A stretch of DNA of 64,000 nucleotides from Euonymus europaeus (taxonomy: Eukaryota; Streptophyta; Magnoliopsida; Celastrales; Celastraceae), in assembly GCA_963580455.1 (NCBI GenBank), contig OY756968.1, positions 15,655,996 to 15,719,995 on the forward strand, written 5' to 3'. Shown one piece after another: positions 11,440 through 25,851 of this stretch. A model generated the notes under the pieces. The model saw only the letters and a program-made list of their open reading frames with translations, was not told where the DNA came from and did not search any database. Made by a program: the position numbers and the translations under genes. How positions within the stretch are numbered: the first letter of the stretch is position 1; each line of letters opens with the position of its first letter.

Positions 11440-14157
11440 ATGGGCAAAACCGTCAAAAGCTCCTCCGTAGAAAGAGTTGAGCAAACTTCGGACCGTCAAA
11501 GTTGCTCGGTGGACACTTTTTATTGTTCTTCTATGTCAAAATTTTTGCGTATAAACTTTCTAGATTATTTCGATGCCAAAACACCAAATTTCTATGACAA
11601 ATGCACAAAACCGTTAAAAGCTCCTCCATTGAGAGAGTTGAGCAACTTCGGAACATCGTAGTTGCTCGGTGTACAACTTTTATTGTTCTTTTATGTCAAA
11701 TTTTTCGAGTATAAGCTTCCTAGTTTATTTTGATACCAAAACACCAACTTTCTATGACAAATCGACATAACCATTAAAAGCTCCTCCGTACAGAAAGTTG
11801 AGCAAATTCGAACCATCAAAGTTGCTCGGTGTACACTTTTTATAGTTCTTCTATGTCAAATTTTTTGCGTATAAGCTTCCTAATTTATTTCGATTCCAAA
11901 ACACCAACTTCTATGATAAATGGACAAAACCGTTAAAAGTTCCTCCATAGAGAGAGTTGAGCAACTTCAGACCATCATAGTTGCTCGGTGTACAATTTTT
12001 ATTGTTCTTATATGTGAAATTTTACGAGTATATGCTTCCTAGATTATTTCGAGGCCAAAACACCAACTTTCTATGAGAAACGGACAAAACCGTTAAAAGC
12101 TCCTCGAAAGAGAGAGTTGAGCAACATCGGACCGTCAACATTTATCTGTGTACACTTTTAATTGTTCTTATATGTCAAATTTTTTGCGTATAAGCTTCCA
12201 AGATTATTTCGATTCCAAAACACCAATTTTCTATGACAAATGGACAAAACCATTAAAAGCTCCTCCATAGAGAGAGTTGAGCAACTTCGGACCATCAAAG
12301 ATGCTCGGTGTACAGCTTTTATTGTTCTTTTATGTCAAATTTTTCGAGTATAAGCTTCCTAGTTTATTTTGATACTAAAACACTAACTTTTTATGACAAA
12401 TCGACATAACCATTAAAAGCTCCTCCGTACAGAAAGTTGAGCAAATTCGAACCATCAAAGTTGCTCGGTGTACACTTTTTATAGTTCTTCTATGTCAAAT
12501 TTGTTGAGTATCAGCTTCCTAGATTGTTTCGATGCCAAAACACCAACTTTCTATGACAAATGCACACAACCGTTAAAAGATCCTCTACAGAGAGAGTTGA
12601 GTAACTTCGGACCATCAATGTTGCTCCGTTTACACTTTTTATTGTTCTTTTATGCCAAATTATTTGCGTATAAACTTCCTAGATTATTTCGATGCTAAAA
12701 CACCAACTTTCTATGACAAATGGACCAAACCGTTAAAAGTTCCTCTATAGAGAGAGTTGAGCAACTTCGGACCCTCAAAGTTGCTCGGTGTACATTTTTT
12801 ATTGTTCTTCTATGTGAAATTTTACGAGTATATGCTTCCTTGATTATTTTGATGCCAAAACAGCAACTTTCTATGAAAAATGCTCAAAACCGTTAAAAGC
12901 TCATCAATAGAGAGAGTTGAGCAACTTCGGACTATCAAACTTTCTCGGTGTATACCTTTTATTTTTCTTCTATGTCAACTTTTACGAGTATAAGGTTCCT
13001 AGATTATTTCGATGCCAAAACACCAACTTTCTATGACAAATGCACACAACCGTTAAAAGATCCTCCATAGAGAGAGTTGAGTAACTTCGGACCATCAATG
13101 TTGCTCCGTGTACACTTTTTATTGTTCTTTTATGCCAACTTTTTTGCGTATAAACTTCCTAGATTATTTCGATGCCAAAACACCAACTTTCTATGACAAA
13201 TGGACCAAACCGTTAAAAGTTCCTCTATAGAGAGAGTTGAGCAACTTCGGACCCTCAAAGTTGCTCGGTGTACACTTTTTATTGTTCTTCTTTGTGAAAT
13301 TTTACGAGTATATGCTTCCTACAATATTTTGCTGCCAAAACAGCAACTTCTATGAAAAATGCTCAAAACCGTTAAAAGCTCGTCAATAGAGAGAGTTGAG
13401 AAACTTCGGACTATCAAACTTTCTCAGTGTCTACCTTTTATTGTTCTTCTATGTCAAATTTTACGAGTATAAGGTTCCTAGATTATTTTGATGCCAAAAT
13501 ACCAACATTCTATGACAAATGAACAAAACCGTTAAAAGATCCTCCATAGAGAGAGTTGAGCAACTTCAGACCACCATAGGTGCTCGGTGTACACTTTTTA
13601 TTGTTCTTATATGTGAAATTTTACGAGTTTATGCTTCCTAGATTATTTCGATGCCAAAACAGCAACTTTCTTTGAAAAATCCACAAAACCGTTAAAAGCT
13701 CGTCCATAGAGAGAGTTGAGCAACTTCGGACTATCAATGTTGCTCGGTGTATACCTTTTATTGTTCTTCTATGTCAAATTGTTCGAGTATAAGCTTCCTA
13801 GATTATTTTGATGCCAAAACACCAATTTTCTCTGACAAATGGAGAAAACCGTTAAAAGTACCCCGATAAAGAAAATTGACCAACTTTGGACCATCAAAGT
13901 TGCTCGGTGTACACTTTTTATTGAAAGAAATGTCAAATTTTATCAATATAGGCTTCCCAGATTATTTCGATCCGAAAACACTAACTTTCTATGAAAAATG
14001 CACAAAATCGATAAAAGCTCCTCCATAGAGAGAGTTGCGCAAATTCGAACCATCAAAGTTGCTCGGTGTACACCTTTTATTGTTCTTCTATGTCAAATTT
14101 TTCGAGTATAAGCTTCCTAGATTATTTCGATGCAAAAACACCAACTTTGTACGACAA
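11440..14157. repeat. 17-monomer HOR, copy 2 (2718 bp)
   Basis: Second tandem copy of the 2718-bp unit, with the same variant series at +2718 (for example TTTGTTGAGTATCAGC near 12499 and the GAAAGAAATG monomer near 13922). The near absence of differences points to a recent duplication. Confidence 0.88.
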
Positions 14158-15420
14158 ATGGGCAAAACCGTCAAAAGCTCCTCCGTAAAAAGAGTTGAGC
14201 AAACTTCGGACCGTCAAAGTTGCTCGGTGGACACTTTTTATTGTTCTTCTATGTCAAAATTTTTGCGTATAAACTTTCTAGATTATTTTGATGCCAAAAC
14301 ACCAAATTTCTATGACAAATGGACAAAACCGTTAAAAGCTCCTCCATTGAGAGAGTTGAGCAACTCCGGAACATCGTAGTTGCTCGGTGTACAACTTTTA
14401 TTGTTCTTTTATGTCAAATTTTTCGAGTATAAGCTTCCTAGTTTATTTTGATACCAAAACACCAACTTTCTATGACAAATCGACCTAACCATTAAAAGCT
14501 CCTCCGTACAAAAAGTTGAGCAAATTCGAACCATCAAAGTTGCTCGGTGTACACCTTTTATAGTTCCTCTATGTCAAATTTGTTCAGTATCAGCTTCCTA
14601 GATTATTTCGATGCCAAAACACCAACTTTCTATGACAAATGCACACAACCGTTAAAAGATCCTCCATAGAGAGAGTTGAGTAACTTCGGACCATCAATGT
14701 TGTTCCGTGTACACTTTTTATTGTTCTTTTATGCCAACTTTTTGGCGTATAAACTTCCTAGATTATTTCGATGCAAAAACACCAACTTTCTATGACAAAT
14801 GGACCAAACCGTTAAAAGTTCCTCTATAGAGAGAGTTGAGCAACTTCGGATCCTCAAAGTTGCTCGGTGTACACTTTTTATTGTTCTTCTATGTGAAATT
14901 TTACGAGTATATGCTTCCTAGATTATTTTGATGCCAAAACAGTAACTTTCTATGAAAAATGCTCAAAACCGTTAAAAGCTCGTCAATAGAGAGAGTTGAG
15001 CAACTTCGGACTATCAAACTTTCTCGGTGTATACCTTTTATTGTTCTTCTATGTCAAATTTTACGAGTATAAGGTTCCTAGATTATTTTGATGCCAAAAT
15101 ACCAACATTCTATGACAAATGAACAAAACCGTTAAAAGATCCTCCATAGAGAGAGTTGAGCAACTTCAGACCATCATAGGTGCTCGGTGTACACTTTTTA
15201 TTGTTCTTATATGTGAAATTTTACGAGTTTATGCTTCCTAGATTATTTCGATGCCAAAACAGCAACTTTCTTTGAAAAATCCACAAAACCGTTAAAAGCT
15301 CGTCCATAGAGAGAGTTGAGCAACTTCGGACTATCAATGTTGCTCGGTGTATACCTTTTATTGTTCTTCTATGTAAAATTGTTCGAGTATAAGCTTCCTA
15401 GATTATTTTGATGCCAAAAC
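14158..15420. repeat. 17-monomer HOR, copy 3, internally deleted and truncated
   Basis: It begins like copies 1 and 2 with several point differences (GTAAAAAGAG near 14187, CAACTCCGG near 14360, CGACCTAACC near 14481). At about 14550 it jumps ahead by about four monomers: the TTTGTTCAGTATCAGC monomer is at about 14580 rather than the expected 15216. Later parts match copy 2 at an offset of 1600 bp (13579 with 15179). It ends where the 3477-bp HOR begins. More diverged from copies 1 and 2 than they are from each other. Confidence 0.78.
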
Positions 15421-18400
15421 ACCAAGTTTCTCTGACAAATGGAGAAAACCGTTAAAAGTACACCGATAAAGAAAGTTGACCAACTTTGGACCATCAAAGT
15501 TGCTCGGTGTACACTTTTTATTGAAAGAAATGTCAAATTTTATCAATATAGGCTTCCCAGATTATTTCGATCCGAAAACACTAACTTTCTATGAAAAATG
15601 CACAAAATCGTTAAAAGCTCCTCCATAGAGAGAGTTGCGCAAATTCGAACCATCAAAGTTGCTCGGTGTACACCTTTTATTGTTCTTCTATGTCAAATTT
15701 TTCGAGTATAAACTTCTTAGATTATTTCGATGCGAAAACCCCAACTTTGTACGACAAATGGACAAAACGGTCAAAAGCTCCTCGGTAGAAAGAGTTGAGC
15801 AAACTTCGGACCGTCAAAGTTGCTCGGTGGACACTTTTTATTGTTCTTCTATGTCAAAATTTTTGGGTATAAACTTCCTAGATTATTTCGATGCCAAAAC
15901 ACCAAATTTCTATGACAAATGCACAAAACCGTTAAAAGCTCCTCCATTGAGAGAGTTCAGCAACTTCGGAACATCGAAGTTGCTCGGTGTACAACTTTTA
16001 TTGTTCTTTTATGTCAAATTTTTCGAGTATAAGCTTCCTAGTTTATTTTGATACCAAAACACCAACTTTCTATGACAAATCGACATAACCATTAAAAGCT
16101 CCTCCGTACAGAAAGTTGAGCAAATTCGAACCATCAAAGTTGCTCGATGTACACTTTTTATAGTTCCTCTATGTCAAATTTGTTGAGTATCAGCTTCCTA
16201 GATTATTTCGATGCCAAAACACCAACTTTCTTTGACAAATGCACACAACCGTTAAAAGCTCCTCCATAGAGAGAGTTGAGTAACTTCGGACCATCAATGT
16301 TGCTCCGTGTACACTTTTTATTGTTCTTTTATGCCGAATTTTTTGCGTATAAACTTCCTAGATTATTTCGATGCCAAAACACCAACTTTCTTTGACAAAT
16401 GGACCAAACCGTTAAAAGTTCCTCTATAGAGAGAGTTGAGCAACTTCGGACCCTCAAAGTTGTTCGGTGTACACTTTTTTTTGTTCTTCTATGTGAAATT
16501 TTACGAGTATATGCTTCATAGATTATTTTCTATTAAAAGCTTATCCATAGAGAGAGTTGACCAAATTCGAACCGTCAAAGTTGCTCAGTGTACACTTTTT
16601 ATTGTTCCTCTATGTCAAATTTTTTGAGTATAAGCTTTCTAGATTATTTCGATACCAAAACGTCAACTTTCTATGACAAATAGACAAAACCATTAAAAGC
16701 TCCTCCATAGAGAGAGTTGTGTAACTTCGGACCATCAAAGTCGGTCGGTGTACACTTTTTATTGTACTTCTATGTCAATTTTTTTGCATATATATTTCCT
16801 ACATTATTTCGAATCCAAAACACGAACTTTCTACGACAAATGAATTAAACTGTTAAAAGCTCCACCATAGAAAGAGTTGAGCAACTTCGGGCCATCAAAG
16901 TTGCTCTGTGGACACTTTTTATTGTTTTTCAACGTGAAATTTTACAAGTCTATGTTTCCTAGATTATTTCGATGCCAAAACACCAACTTTCTATGAGAAA
17001 TGGACAAAACCGTTAAAAGCTCCTCCAAAGAGAGAGTTGAGCAACCTCGGACCGTCAACGTTGCTCTGTGTACACTTTTTATTATTCTTCTATGTCAAAT
17101 TTTTTGTGTATAAGCTTCCTAATTTATTTCGATTCCAAAACACCAACTTCTATGATAAATGGACAAAACCGTTAAAAGTTCCTCCATAGAGAGAGTTGAG
17201 CAACTTCAGACCATCATAGTTGCTCGGTGTACACTTTTTATTGTTCTTATATGTGAAATTTTACGAGTATATGCTTCTTAGATTATTTCGATGCCAAAAC
17301 AGCAACTTTCTTTGAAAAATGCACAAAACCGTTAAAAGCTCGTCCATAGAGAGAGTTGAGCAACTTCGGACTATCAAAGTTGCTCGGTGTACACCTTTTA
17401 TTGTTCTTCTATGTCAAATTGTTTGAGTATAAGCTTCCTAGATTATTTCGATGCCAAAACACCAACTTTCTATGACAAATGGACCAAACCGTTAAAAATT
17501 CCTCCATAGAGAGAGTTGAGCAACTTCGGACCATCAAAGTTACTCGGTGTACACTTTTTATTGTTCTTCTATTCGAAATTTTACGAGTATATGCTTCCTA
17601 GATTATTTCGATGACAAAACAACAACTTTCTATGAAAGATGTACAAAACCGATAAAAGCTCGTTCATAGAGAGAGTTGAGCAACTTCGGACTATGAAAGT
17701 TCCTCGGTGTACACCTTTTATTGTTCTTCTATGTCAAATTTTACGAGTATAAGCTTCCAAGATTATTTCAATGCCAAAACACCAACTTCGTTTGACAAAT
17801 CGACAAAATCGTTAAAAGATCCTCCATAGAGAGAGTGAGCAACTTCGGACCATCATAGTTTTTGGTGGACACTTTTTATTGTTCTTCTATGTCAAATTTT
17901 ACGAGTATAAGCTTCCTAGATTATTTCGATTCCAAAACACCAACTTTCTATGACAAATGGACAAAACCGTTAAAAGTACCTCCATAGAGAGGTTGAGTAA
18001 CTTCGGACCATCAAAGTTGGTCAGTGTAAACTTCTTATTGTTCTTCTATGTCAAAATTTTTGCGTATATACTTCCTAGATTATTTCAATGCTAAAACATG
18101 AATTTTCTATGACAAATGAACAAAACTGTTAAAAGCTCCTCCATAAAAAGTGTTGAGCAACTTCGGGCCATCAAAGTTGCTCTATGTACACTTTTTTTTG
18201 TTCCTCTATGTGAAATTTTATCAGTATATGCTTCCTAGATTATTTCGATACCAAAACACCAACTTTCTATGAGAAATGGACAAAACTGTTAAAAGCTCCT
18301 CCAAAGAGAGAGTTGAGCAACTTCGGACCATCAAAGTTGGTCGGTGTACACTTCTTATTGTTCTTCTATGTCAAATTTCTCGAGTATATGTTTCCTAGAT

Positions 18401-18897
18401 TATTTGGATGCCAAAACACCAACTTTCTATGACAAATGGACAAAACAGTTAAAAGCTCCTCCATAGAGAGAGTTGCGCAAATTCGAACCATCAAAGTTGC
18501 TCGGAGTACACCTTTTATTGTTCTTCTATGTCAAATTTTTCGAGTATAAGCTTCCTATATTATTTCGATGCCAAAACACCAACTTTCTATGACAAATGGA
18601 CAAAACCGTTAAAAGCTCCTCCATAGAGAGAGTTGCGCAAATTCAAACCATCAAAGTTGCTAGGTGTACACCTTTTATTGTTCTTCTATGTCAAATTTTT
18701 CGAGTATAAGCTTCCTAGATTATTTCGATGCCAAAACACCAACTTTCTTTGACAAATGCACAAAACTGTTAAAAGCTCCTCCATAGAGAGAGTTGAGCAA
18801 CTTCGGACCATCAAAGTTTCTCAGTGTACACCTTTTATTGTTCTTCTATTTCAAATTTTTCGAGTATAAGCTTCCTAGATTATTTCGATGCCAAAAC
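15421..18897. repeat. 22-monomer HOR, copy 1 (3477 bp)
   Basis: First of three tandem copies at exact offsets of 3477 bp. Markers: ACCAAGTTTCTCTG at the left edge, the GAAAGAAATG monomer near 15522, the GCGAAAACCCC monomer near 15733, a truncated monomer at 16505-16625, CAAAGTCGGTCGG near 16737, GTTTTTCAACGTG near 16924 and a run of TTGCGCAA monomers near 18470-18650. The unit is 43 bp short of 22 x 160, mostly because of the truncated monomer. Confidence 0.93.
16505..16625. repeat. Truncated monomer, 121 bp (39 bp missing)
   Basis: Distance between successive GAGTAT landmarks is 121 instead of 160. The usual segment between ATTATTT and TAAAAG is reduced to the island TCTAT. This fits two losses of 21 and 18 bp that leave five original bases between them. 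The same truncation is in the other HOR copies near 19982-20102 and 23459-23579. Confidence 0.85.
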
Positions 18898-21800
18898 ACC
18901 AAGTTTCTCTGACAAATGGAGAAAACCGTTAAAAGTACACCGATAAAGAAAGTTGACCAACTTTGGACCATCAAAGTTGCTCGGTGTACACTTTTTATTG
19001 AAAGAAATGTCAAATTTTATCAATATAGGCTTCCCAGATTATTTCGATCCGAAAACACTAACTTTCTATGAAAAATGCACAAAATCGTTAAAAGCTCCTC
19101 CATAGAGAGAGTTGCGCAAATTCGAACCATCAAAGTTGCTCGGTGTACACCTTTTATTGTTCTTCTATGTCAAATTTTTCGAGTATAAACTTCTTAGATT
19201 ATTTCGATGCGAAAACCCCAACTTTGTACGACAAATGGACAAAACGGTCAAAAGCTCCTCGGTAGAAAGAGTTGAGCAAACTTCGGACCGTCAAAGTTGC
19301 TCGGTGGACACTTTTTATTGTTCTTCTATGTCAAAATTTTTGGGTATAAACTTCCTAGATTATTTCGATGCCAAAACACCAAATTTCTATGACAAATGCA
19401 CAAAACCGTTAAAAGCTCCTCCATTGAGAGAGTTCAGCAACTTCGGAACATCGAAGTTGCTCGGTGTACAACTTTTATTGTTCTTTTATGTCAAATTTTT
19501 CGAGTATAAGCTTCCTAGTTTATTTTGATACCAAAACACCAACTTTCTATGACAAATCGACATAACCATTAAAAGCTCCTCCGTACAGAAAGTTGAGCAA
19601 ATTCGAACCATCAAAGTTGCTCGATGTACACTTTTTATAGTTCCTCTATGTCAAATTTGTTGAGTATCAGCTTCCTAGATTATTTCGATGCCAAAACACC
19701 AACTTTCTTTGACAAATGCACACAACCGTTAAAAGCTCCTCCATAGAGAGAGTTGAGTAACTTCGGACCATCAATGTTGCTCCGTGTACACTTTTTATTG
19801 TTCTTTTATGCCGAATTTTTTGCGTATAAACTTCCTAGATTATTTCGATGCCAAAACACCAACTTTCTTTGACAAATGGACCAAACCGTTAAAAGTTCCT
19901 CTATAGAGAGAGTTGAGCAACTTCGGACCCTCAAAGTTGTTCGGTGTACACTTTTTTTTGTTCTTCTATGTGAAATTTTACGAGTATATGCTTCATAGAT
20001 TATTTTCTATTAAAAGCTTATCCATAGAGAGAGTTGACCAAATTCGAACCGTCAAAGTTGCTCAGTGTACACTTTTTATTGTTCCTCTATGTCAAATTTT
20101 TTGAGTATAAGCTTTCTAGATTATTTCGATACCAAAACGTCAACTTTCTATGACAAATAGACAAAACCATTAAAAGCTCCTCCATAGAGAGAGTTGTGTA
20201 ACTTCGGACCATCAAAGTCGGTCGGTGTACACTTTTTATTGTACTTCTATGTCAATTTTTTTGCATATATATTTCCTACATTATTTCGAATCCAAAACAC
20301 GAACTTTCTACGACAAATGAATTAAACTGTTAAAAGCTCCACCATAGAAAGAGTTGAGCAACTTCGGGCCATCAAAGTTGCTCTGTGGACACTTTTTATT
20401 GTTTTTCAACGTGAAATTTTACAAGTCTATGTTTCCTAGATTATTTCGATGCCAAAACACCAACTTTCTATGAGAAATGGACAAAACCGTTAAAAGCTCC
20501 TCCAAAGAGAGAGTTGAGCAACCTCGGACCGTCAACGTTGCTCTGTGTACACTTTTTATTATTCTTCTATGTCAAATTTTTTGTGTATAAGCTTCCTAAT
20601 TTATTTCGATTCCAAAACACCAACTTCTATGATAAATGGACAAAACCGTTAAAAGTTCCTCCATAGAGAGAGTTGAGCAACTTCAGACCATCATAGTTGC
20701 TCGGTGTACACTTTTTATTGTTCTTATATGTGAAATTTTACGAGTATATGCTTCTTAGATTATTTCGATGCCAAAACAGCAACTTTCTTTGAAAAATGCA
20801 CAAAACCGTTAAAAGCTCGTCCATAGAGAGAGTTGAGCAACTTCGGACTATCAAAGTTGCTCGGTGTACACCTTTTATTGTTCTTCTATGTCAAATTGTT
20901 TGAGTATAAGCTTCCTAGATTATTTCGATGCCAAAACACCAACTTTCTATGACAAATGGACCAAACCGTTAAAAATTCCTCCATAGAGAGAGTTGAGCAA
21001 CTTCGGACCATCAAAGTTACTCGGTGTACACTTTTTATTGTTCTTCTATTCGAAATTTTACGAGTATATGCTTCCTAGATTATTTCGATGACAAAACAAC
21101 AACTTTCTATGAAAGATGTACAAAACCGATAAAAGCTCGTTCATAGAGAGAGTTGAGCAACTTCGGACTATGAAAGTTCCTCGGTGTACACCTTTTATTG
21201 TTCTTCTATGTCAAATTTTACGAGTATAAGCTTCCAAGATTATTTCAATGCCAAAACACCAACTTCGTTTGACAAATCGACAAAATCGTTAAAAGATCCT
21301 CCATAGAGAGAGTGAGCAACTTCGGACCATCATAGTTTTTGGTGGACACTTTTTATTGTTCTTCTATGTCAAATTTTACGAGTATAAGCTTCCTAGATTA
21401 TTTCGATTCCAAAACACCAACTTTCTATGACAAATGGACAAAACCGTTAAAAGTACCTCCATAGAGAGGTTGAGTAACTTCGGACCATCAAAGTTGGTCA
21501 GTGTAAACTTCTTATTGTTCTTCTATGTCAAAATTTTTGCGTATATACTTCCTAGATTATTTCAATGCTAAAACATGAATTTTCTATGACAAATGAACAA
21601 AACTGTTAAAAGCTCCTCCATAAAAAGTGTTGAGCAACTTCGGGCCATCAAAGTTGCTCTATGTACACTTTTTTTTGTTCCTCTATGTGAAATTTTATCA
21701 GTATATGCTTCCTAGATTATTTCGATACCAAAACACCAACTTTCTATGAGAAATGGACAAAACTGTTAAAAGCTCCTCCAAAGAGAGAGTTGAGCAACTT

Positions 21801-22374
21801 CGGACCATCAAAGTTGGTCGGTGTACACTTCTTATTGTTCTTCTATGTCAAATTTCTCGAGTATATGTTTCCTAGATTATTTGGATGCCAAAACACCAAC
21901 TTTCTATGACAAATGGACAAAACAGTTAAAAGCTCCTCCATAGAGAGAGTTGCGCAAATTCGAACCATCAAAGTTGCTCGGAGTACACCTTTTATTGTTC
22001 TTCTATGTCAAATTTTTCGAGTATAAGCTTCCTATATTATTTCGATGCCAAAACACCAACTTTCTATGACAAATGGACAAAACCGTTAAAAGCTCCTCCA
22101 TAGAGAGAGTTGCGCAAATTCAAACCATCAAAGTTGCTAGGTGTACACCTTTTATTGTTCTTCTATGTCAAATTTTTCGAGTATAAGCTTCCTAGATTAT
22201 TTCGATGCCAAAACACCAACTTTCTTTGACAAATGCACAAAACTGTTAAAAGCTCCTCCATAGAGAGAGTTGAGCAACTTCGGACCATCAAAGTTTCTCA
22301 GTGTACACCTTTTATTGTTCTTCTATTTCAAATTTTTCGAGTATAAGCTTCCTAGATTATTTCGATGCCAAAAC
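18898..22374. repeat. 22-monomer HOR, copy 2 (3477 bp)
   Basis: Middle copy of the triplicate. At every marker compared with copies 1 and 3 the sequence was the same, including one-base irregularities such as GAGAGTGAGC near 21308 and CATAAAAAGTG near 21621. Confidence 0.93.
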
Positions 22375-25300
22375 ACCAAGTTTCTCTGACAAATGGAGAA
22401 AACCGTTAAAAGTACACCGATAAAGAAAGTTGACCAACTTTGGACCATCAAAGTTGCTCGGTGTACACTTTTTATTGAAAGAAATGTCAAATTTTATCAA
22501 TATAGGCTTCCCAGATTATTTCGATCCGAAAACACTAACTTTCTATGAAAAATGCACAAAATCGTTAAAAGCTCCTCCATAGAGAGAGTTGCGCAAATTC
22601 GAACCATCAAAGTTGCTCGGTGTACACCTTTTATTGTTCTTCTATGTCAAATTTTTCGAGTATAAACTTCTTAGATTATTTCGATGCGAAAACCCCAACT
22701 TTGTACGACAAATGGACAAAACGGTCAAAAGCTCCTCGGTAGAAAGAGTTGAGCAAACTTCGGACCGTCAAAGTTGCTCGGTGGACACTTTTTATTGTTC
22801 TTCTATGTCAAAATTTTTGGGTATAAACTTCCTAGATTATTTCGATGCCAAAACACCAAATTTCTATGACAAATGCACAAAACCGTTAAAAGCTCCTCCA
22901 TTGAGAGAGTTCAGCAACTTCGGAACATCGAAGTTGCTCGGTGTACAACTTTTATTGTTCTTTTATGTCAAATTTTTCGAGTATAAGCTTCCTAGTTTAT
23001 TTTGATACCAAAACACCAACTTTCTATGACAAATCGACATAACCATTAAAAGCTCCTCCGTACAGAAAGTTGAGCAAATTCGAACCATCAAAGTTGCTCG
23101 ATGTACACTTTTTATAGTTCCTCTATGTCAAATTTGTTGAGTATCAGCTTCCTAGATTATTTCGATGCCAAAACACCAACTTTCTTTGACAAATGCACAC
23201 AACCGTTAAAAGCTCCTCCATAGAGAGAGTTGAGTAACTTCGGACCATCAATGTTGCTCCGTGTACACTTTTTATTGTTCTTTTATGCCGAATTTTTTGC
23301 GTATAAACTTCCTAGATTATTTCGATGCCAAAACACCAACTTTCTTTGACAAATGGACCAAACCGTTAAAAGTTCCTCTATAGAGAGAGTTGAGCAACTT
23401 CGGACCCTCAAAGTTGTTCGGTGTACACTTTTTTTTGTTCTTCTATGTGAAATTTTACGAGTATATGCTTCATAGATTATTTTCTATTAAAAGCTTATCC
23501 ATAGAGAGAGTTGACCAAATTCGAACCGTCAAAGTTGCTCAGTGTACACTTTTTATTGTTCCTCTATGTCAAATTTTTTGAGTATAAGCTTTCTAGATTA
23601 TTTCGATACCAAAACGTCAACTTTCTATGACAAATAGACAAAACCATTAAAAGCTCCTCCATAGAGAGAGTTGTGTAACTTCGGACCATCAAAGTCGGTC
23701 GGTGTACACTTTTTATTGTACTTCTATGTCAATTTTTTTGCATATATATTTCCTACATTATTTCGAATCCAAAACACGAACTTTCTACGACAAATGAATT
23801 AAACTGTTAAAAGCTCCACCATAGAAAGAGTTGAGCAACTTCGGGCCATCAAAGTTGCTCTGTGGACACTTTTTATTGTTTTTCAACGTGAAATTTTACA
23901 AGTCTATGTTTCCTAGATTATTTCGATGCCAAAACACCAACTTTCTATGAGAAATGGACAAAACCGTTAAAAGCTCCTCCAAAGAGAGAGTTGAGCAACC
24001 TCGGACCGTCAACGTTGCTCTGTGTACACTTTTTATTATTCTTCTATGTCAAATTTTTTGTGTATAAGCTTCCTAATTTATTTCGATTCCAAAACACCAA
24101 CTTCTATGATAAATGGACAAAACCGTTAAAAGTTCCTCCATAGAGAGAGTTGAGCAACTTCAGACCATCATAGTTGCTCGGTGTACACTTTTTATTGTTC
24201 TTATATGTGAAATTTTACGAGTATATGCTTCTTAGATTATTTCGATGCCAAAACAGCAACTTTCTTTGAAAAATGCACAAAACCGTTAAAAGCTCGTCCA
24301 TAGAGAGAGTTGAGCAACTTCGGACTATCAAAGTTGCTCGGTGTACACCTTTTATTGTTCTTCTATGTCAAATTGTTTGAGTATAAGCTTCCTAGATTAT
24401 TTCGATGCCAAAACACCAACTTTCTATGACAAATGGACCAAACCGTTAAAAATTCCTCCATAGAGAGAGTTGAGCAACTTCGGACCATCAAAGTTACTCG
24501 GTGTACACTTTTTATTGTTCTTCTATTCGAAATTTTACGAGTATATGCTTCCTAGATTATTTCGATGACAAAACAACAACTTTCTATGAAAGATGTACAA
24601 AACCGATAAAAGCTCGTTCATAGAGAGAGTTGAGCAACTTCGGACTATGAAAGTTCCTCGGTGTACACCTTTTATTGTTCTTCTATGTCAAATTTTACGA
24701 GTATAAGCTTCCAAGATTATTTCAATGCCAAAACACCAACTTCGTTTGACAAATCGACAAAATCGTTAAAAGATCCTCCATAGAGAGAGTGAGCAACTTC
24801 GGACCATCATAGTTTTTGGTGGACACTTTTTATTGTTCTTCTATGTCAAATTTTACGAGTATAAGCTTCCTAGATTATTTCGATTCCAAAACACCAACTT
24901 TCTATGACAAATGGACAAAACCGTTAAAAGTACCTCCATAGAGAGGTTGAGTAACTTCGGACCATCAAAGTTGGTCAGTGTAAACTTCTTATTGTTCTTC
25001 TATGTCAAAATTTTTGCGTATATACTTCCTAGATTATTTCAATGCTAAAACATGAATTTTCTATGACAAATGAACAAAACTGTTAAAAGCTCCTCCATAA
25101 AAAGTGTTGAGCAACTTCGGGCCATCAAAGTTGCTCTATGTACACTTTTTTTTGTTCCTCTATGTGAAATTTTATCAGTATATGCTTCCTAGATTATTTC
25201 GATACCAAAACACCAACTTTCTATGAGAAATGGACAAAACTGTTAAAAGCTCCTCCAAAGAGAGAGTTGAGCAACTTCGGACCATCAAAGTTGGTCGGTG

Positions 25301-25851
25301 TACACTTCTTATTGTTCTTCTATGTCAAATTTCTCGAGTATATGTTTCCTAGATTATTTGGATGCCAAAACACCAACTTTCTATGACAAATGGACAAAAC
25401 AGTTAAAAGCTCCTCCATAGAGAGAGTTGCGCAAATTCGAACCATCAAAGTTGCTCGGAGTACACCTTTTATTGTTCTTCTATGTCAAATTTTTCGAGTA
25501 TAAGCTTCCTATATTATTTCGATGCCAAAACACCAACTTTCTATGACAAATGGACAAAACCGTTAAAAGCTCCTCCATAGAGAGAGTTGCGCAAATTCAA
25601 ACCATCAAAGTTGCTAGGTGTACACCTTTTATTGTTCTTCTATGTCAAATTTTTCGAGTATAAGCTTCCTAGATTATTTCGATGCCAAAACACCAACTTT
25701 CTTTGACAAATGCACAAAACTGTTAAAAGCTCCTCCATAGAGAGAGTTGAGCAACTTCGGACCATCAAAGTTTCTCAGTGTACACCTTTTATTGTTCTTC
25801 TATTTCAAATTTTTCGAGTATAAGCTTCCTAGATTATTTCGATGCCAAAAC
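22375..25851. repeat. 22-monomer HOR, copy 3 (3477 bp)
   Basis: Third copy, ending at about 25851. There the next monomer reads ACCAACTTTCTACG instead of the ACCAAGTTTCTCTG that would open a fourth copy. No difference from copies 1 and 2 was seen in the stretches compared. Confidence 0.92.

Noticed and set aside
15540..15560. Solo LTR or transposon ends at HOR joints
   Set aside because: No terminal TG..CA pairs, target-site duplications, polypurine tract or coding remnants at the HOR boundaries; all joints are monomer to monomer in register or nearly so.
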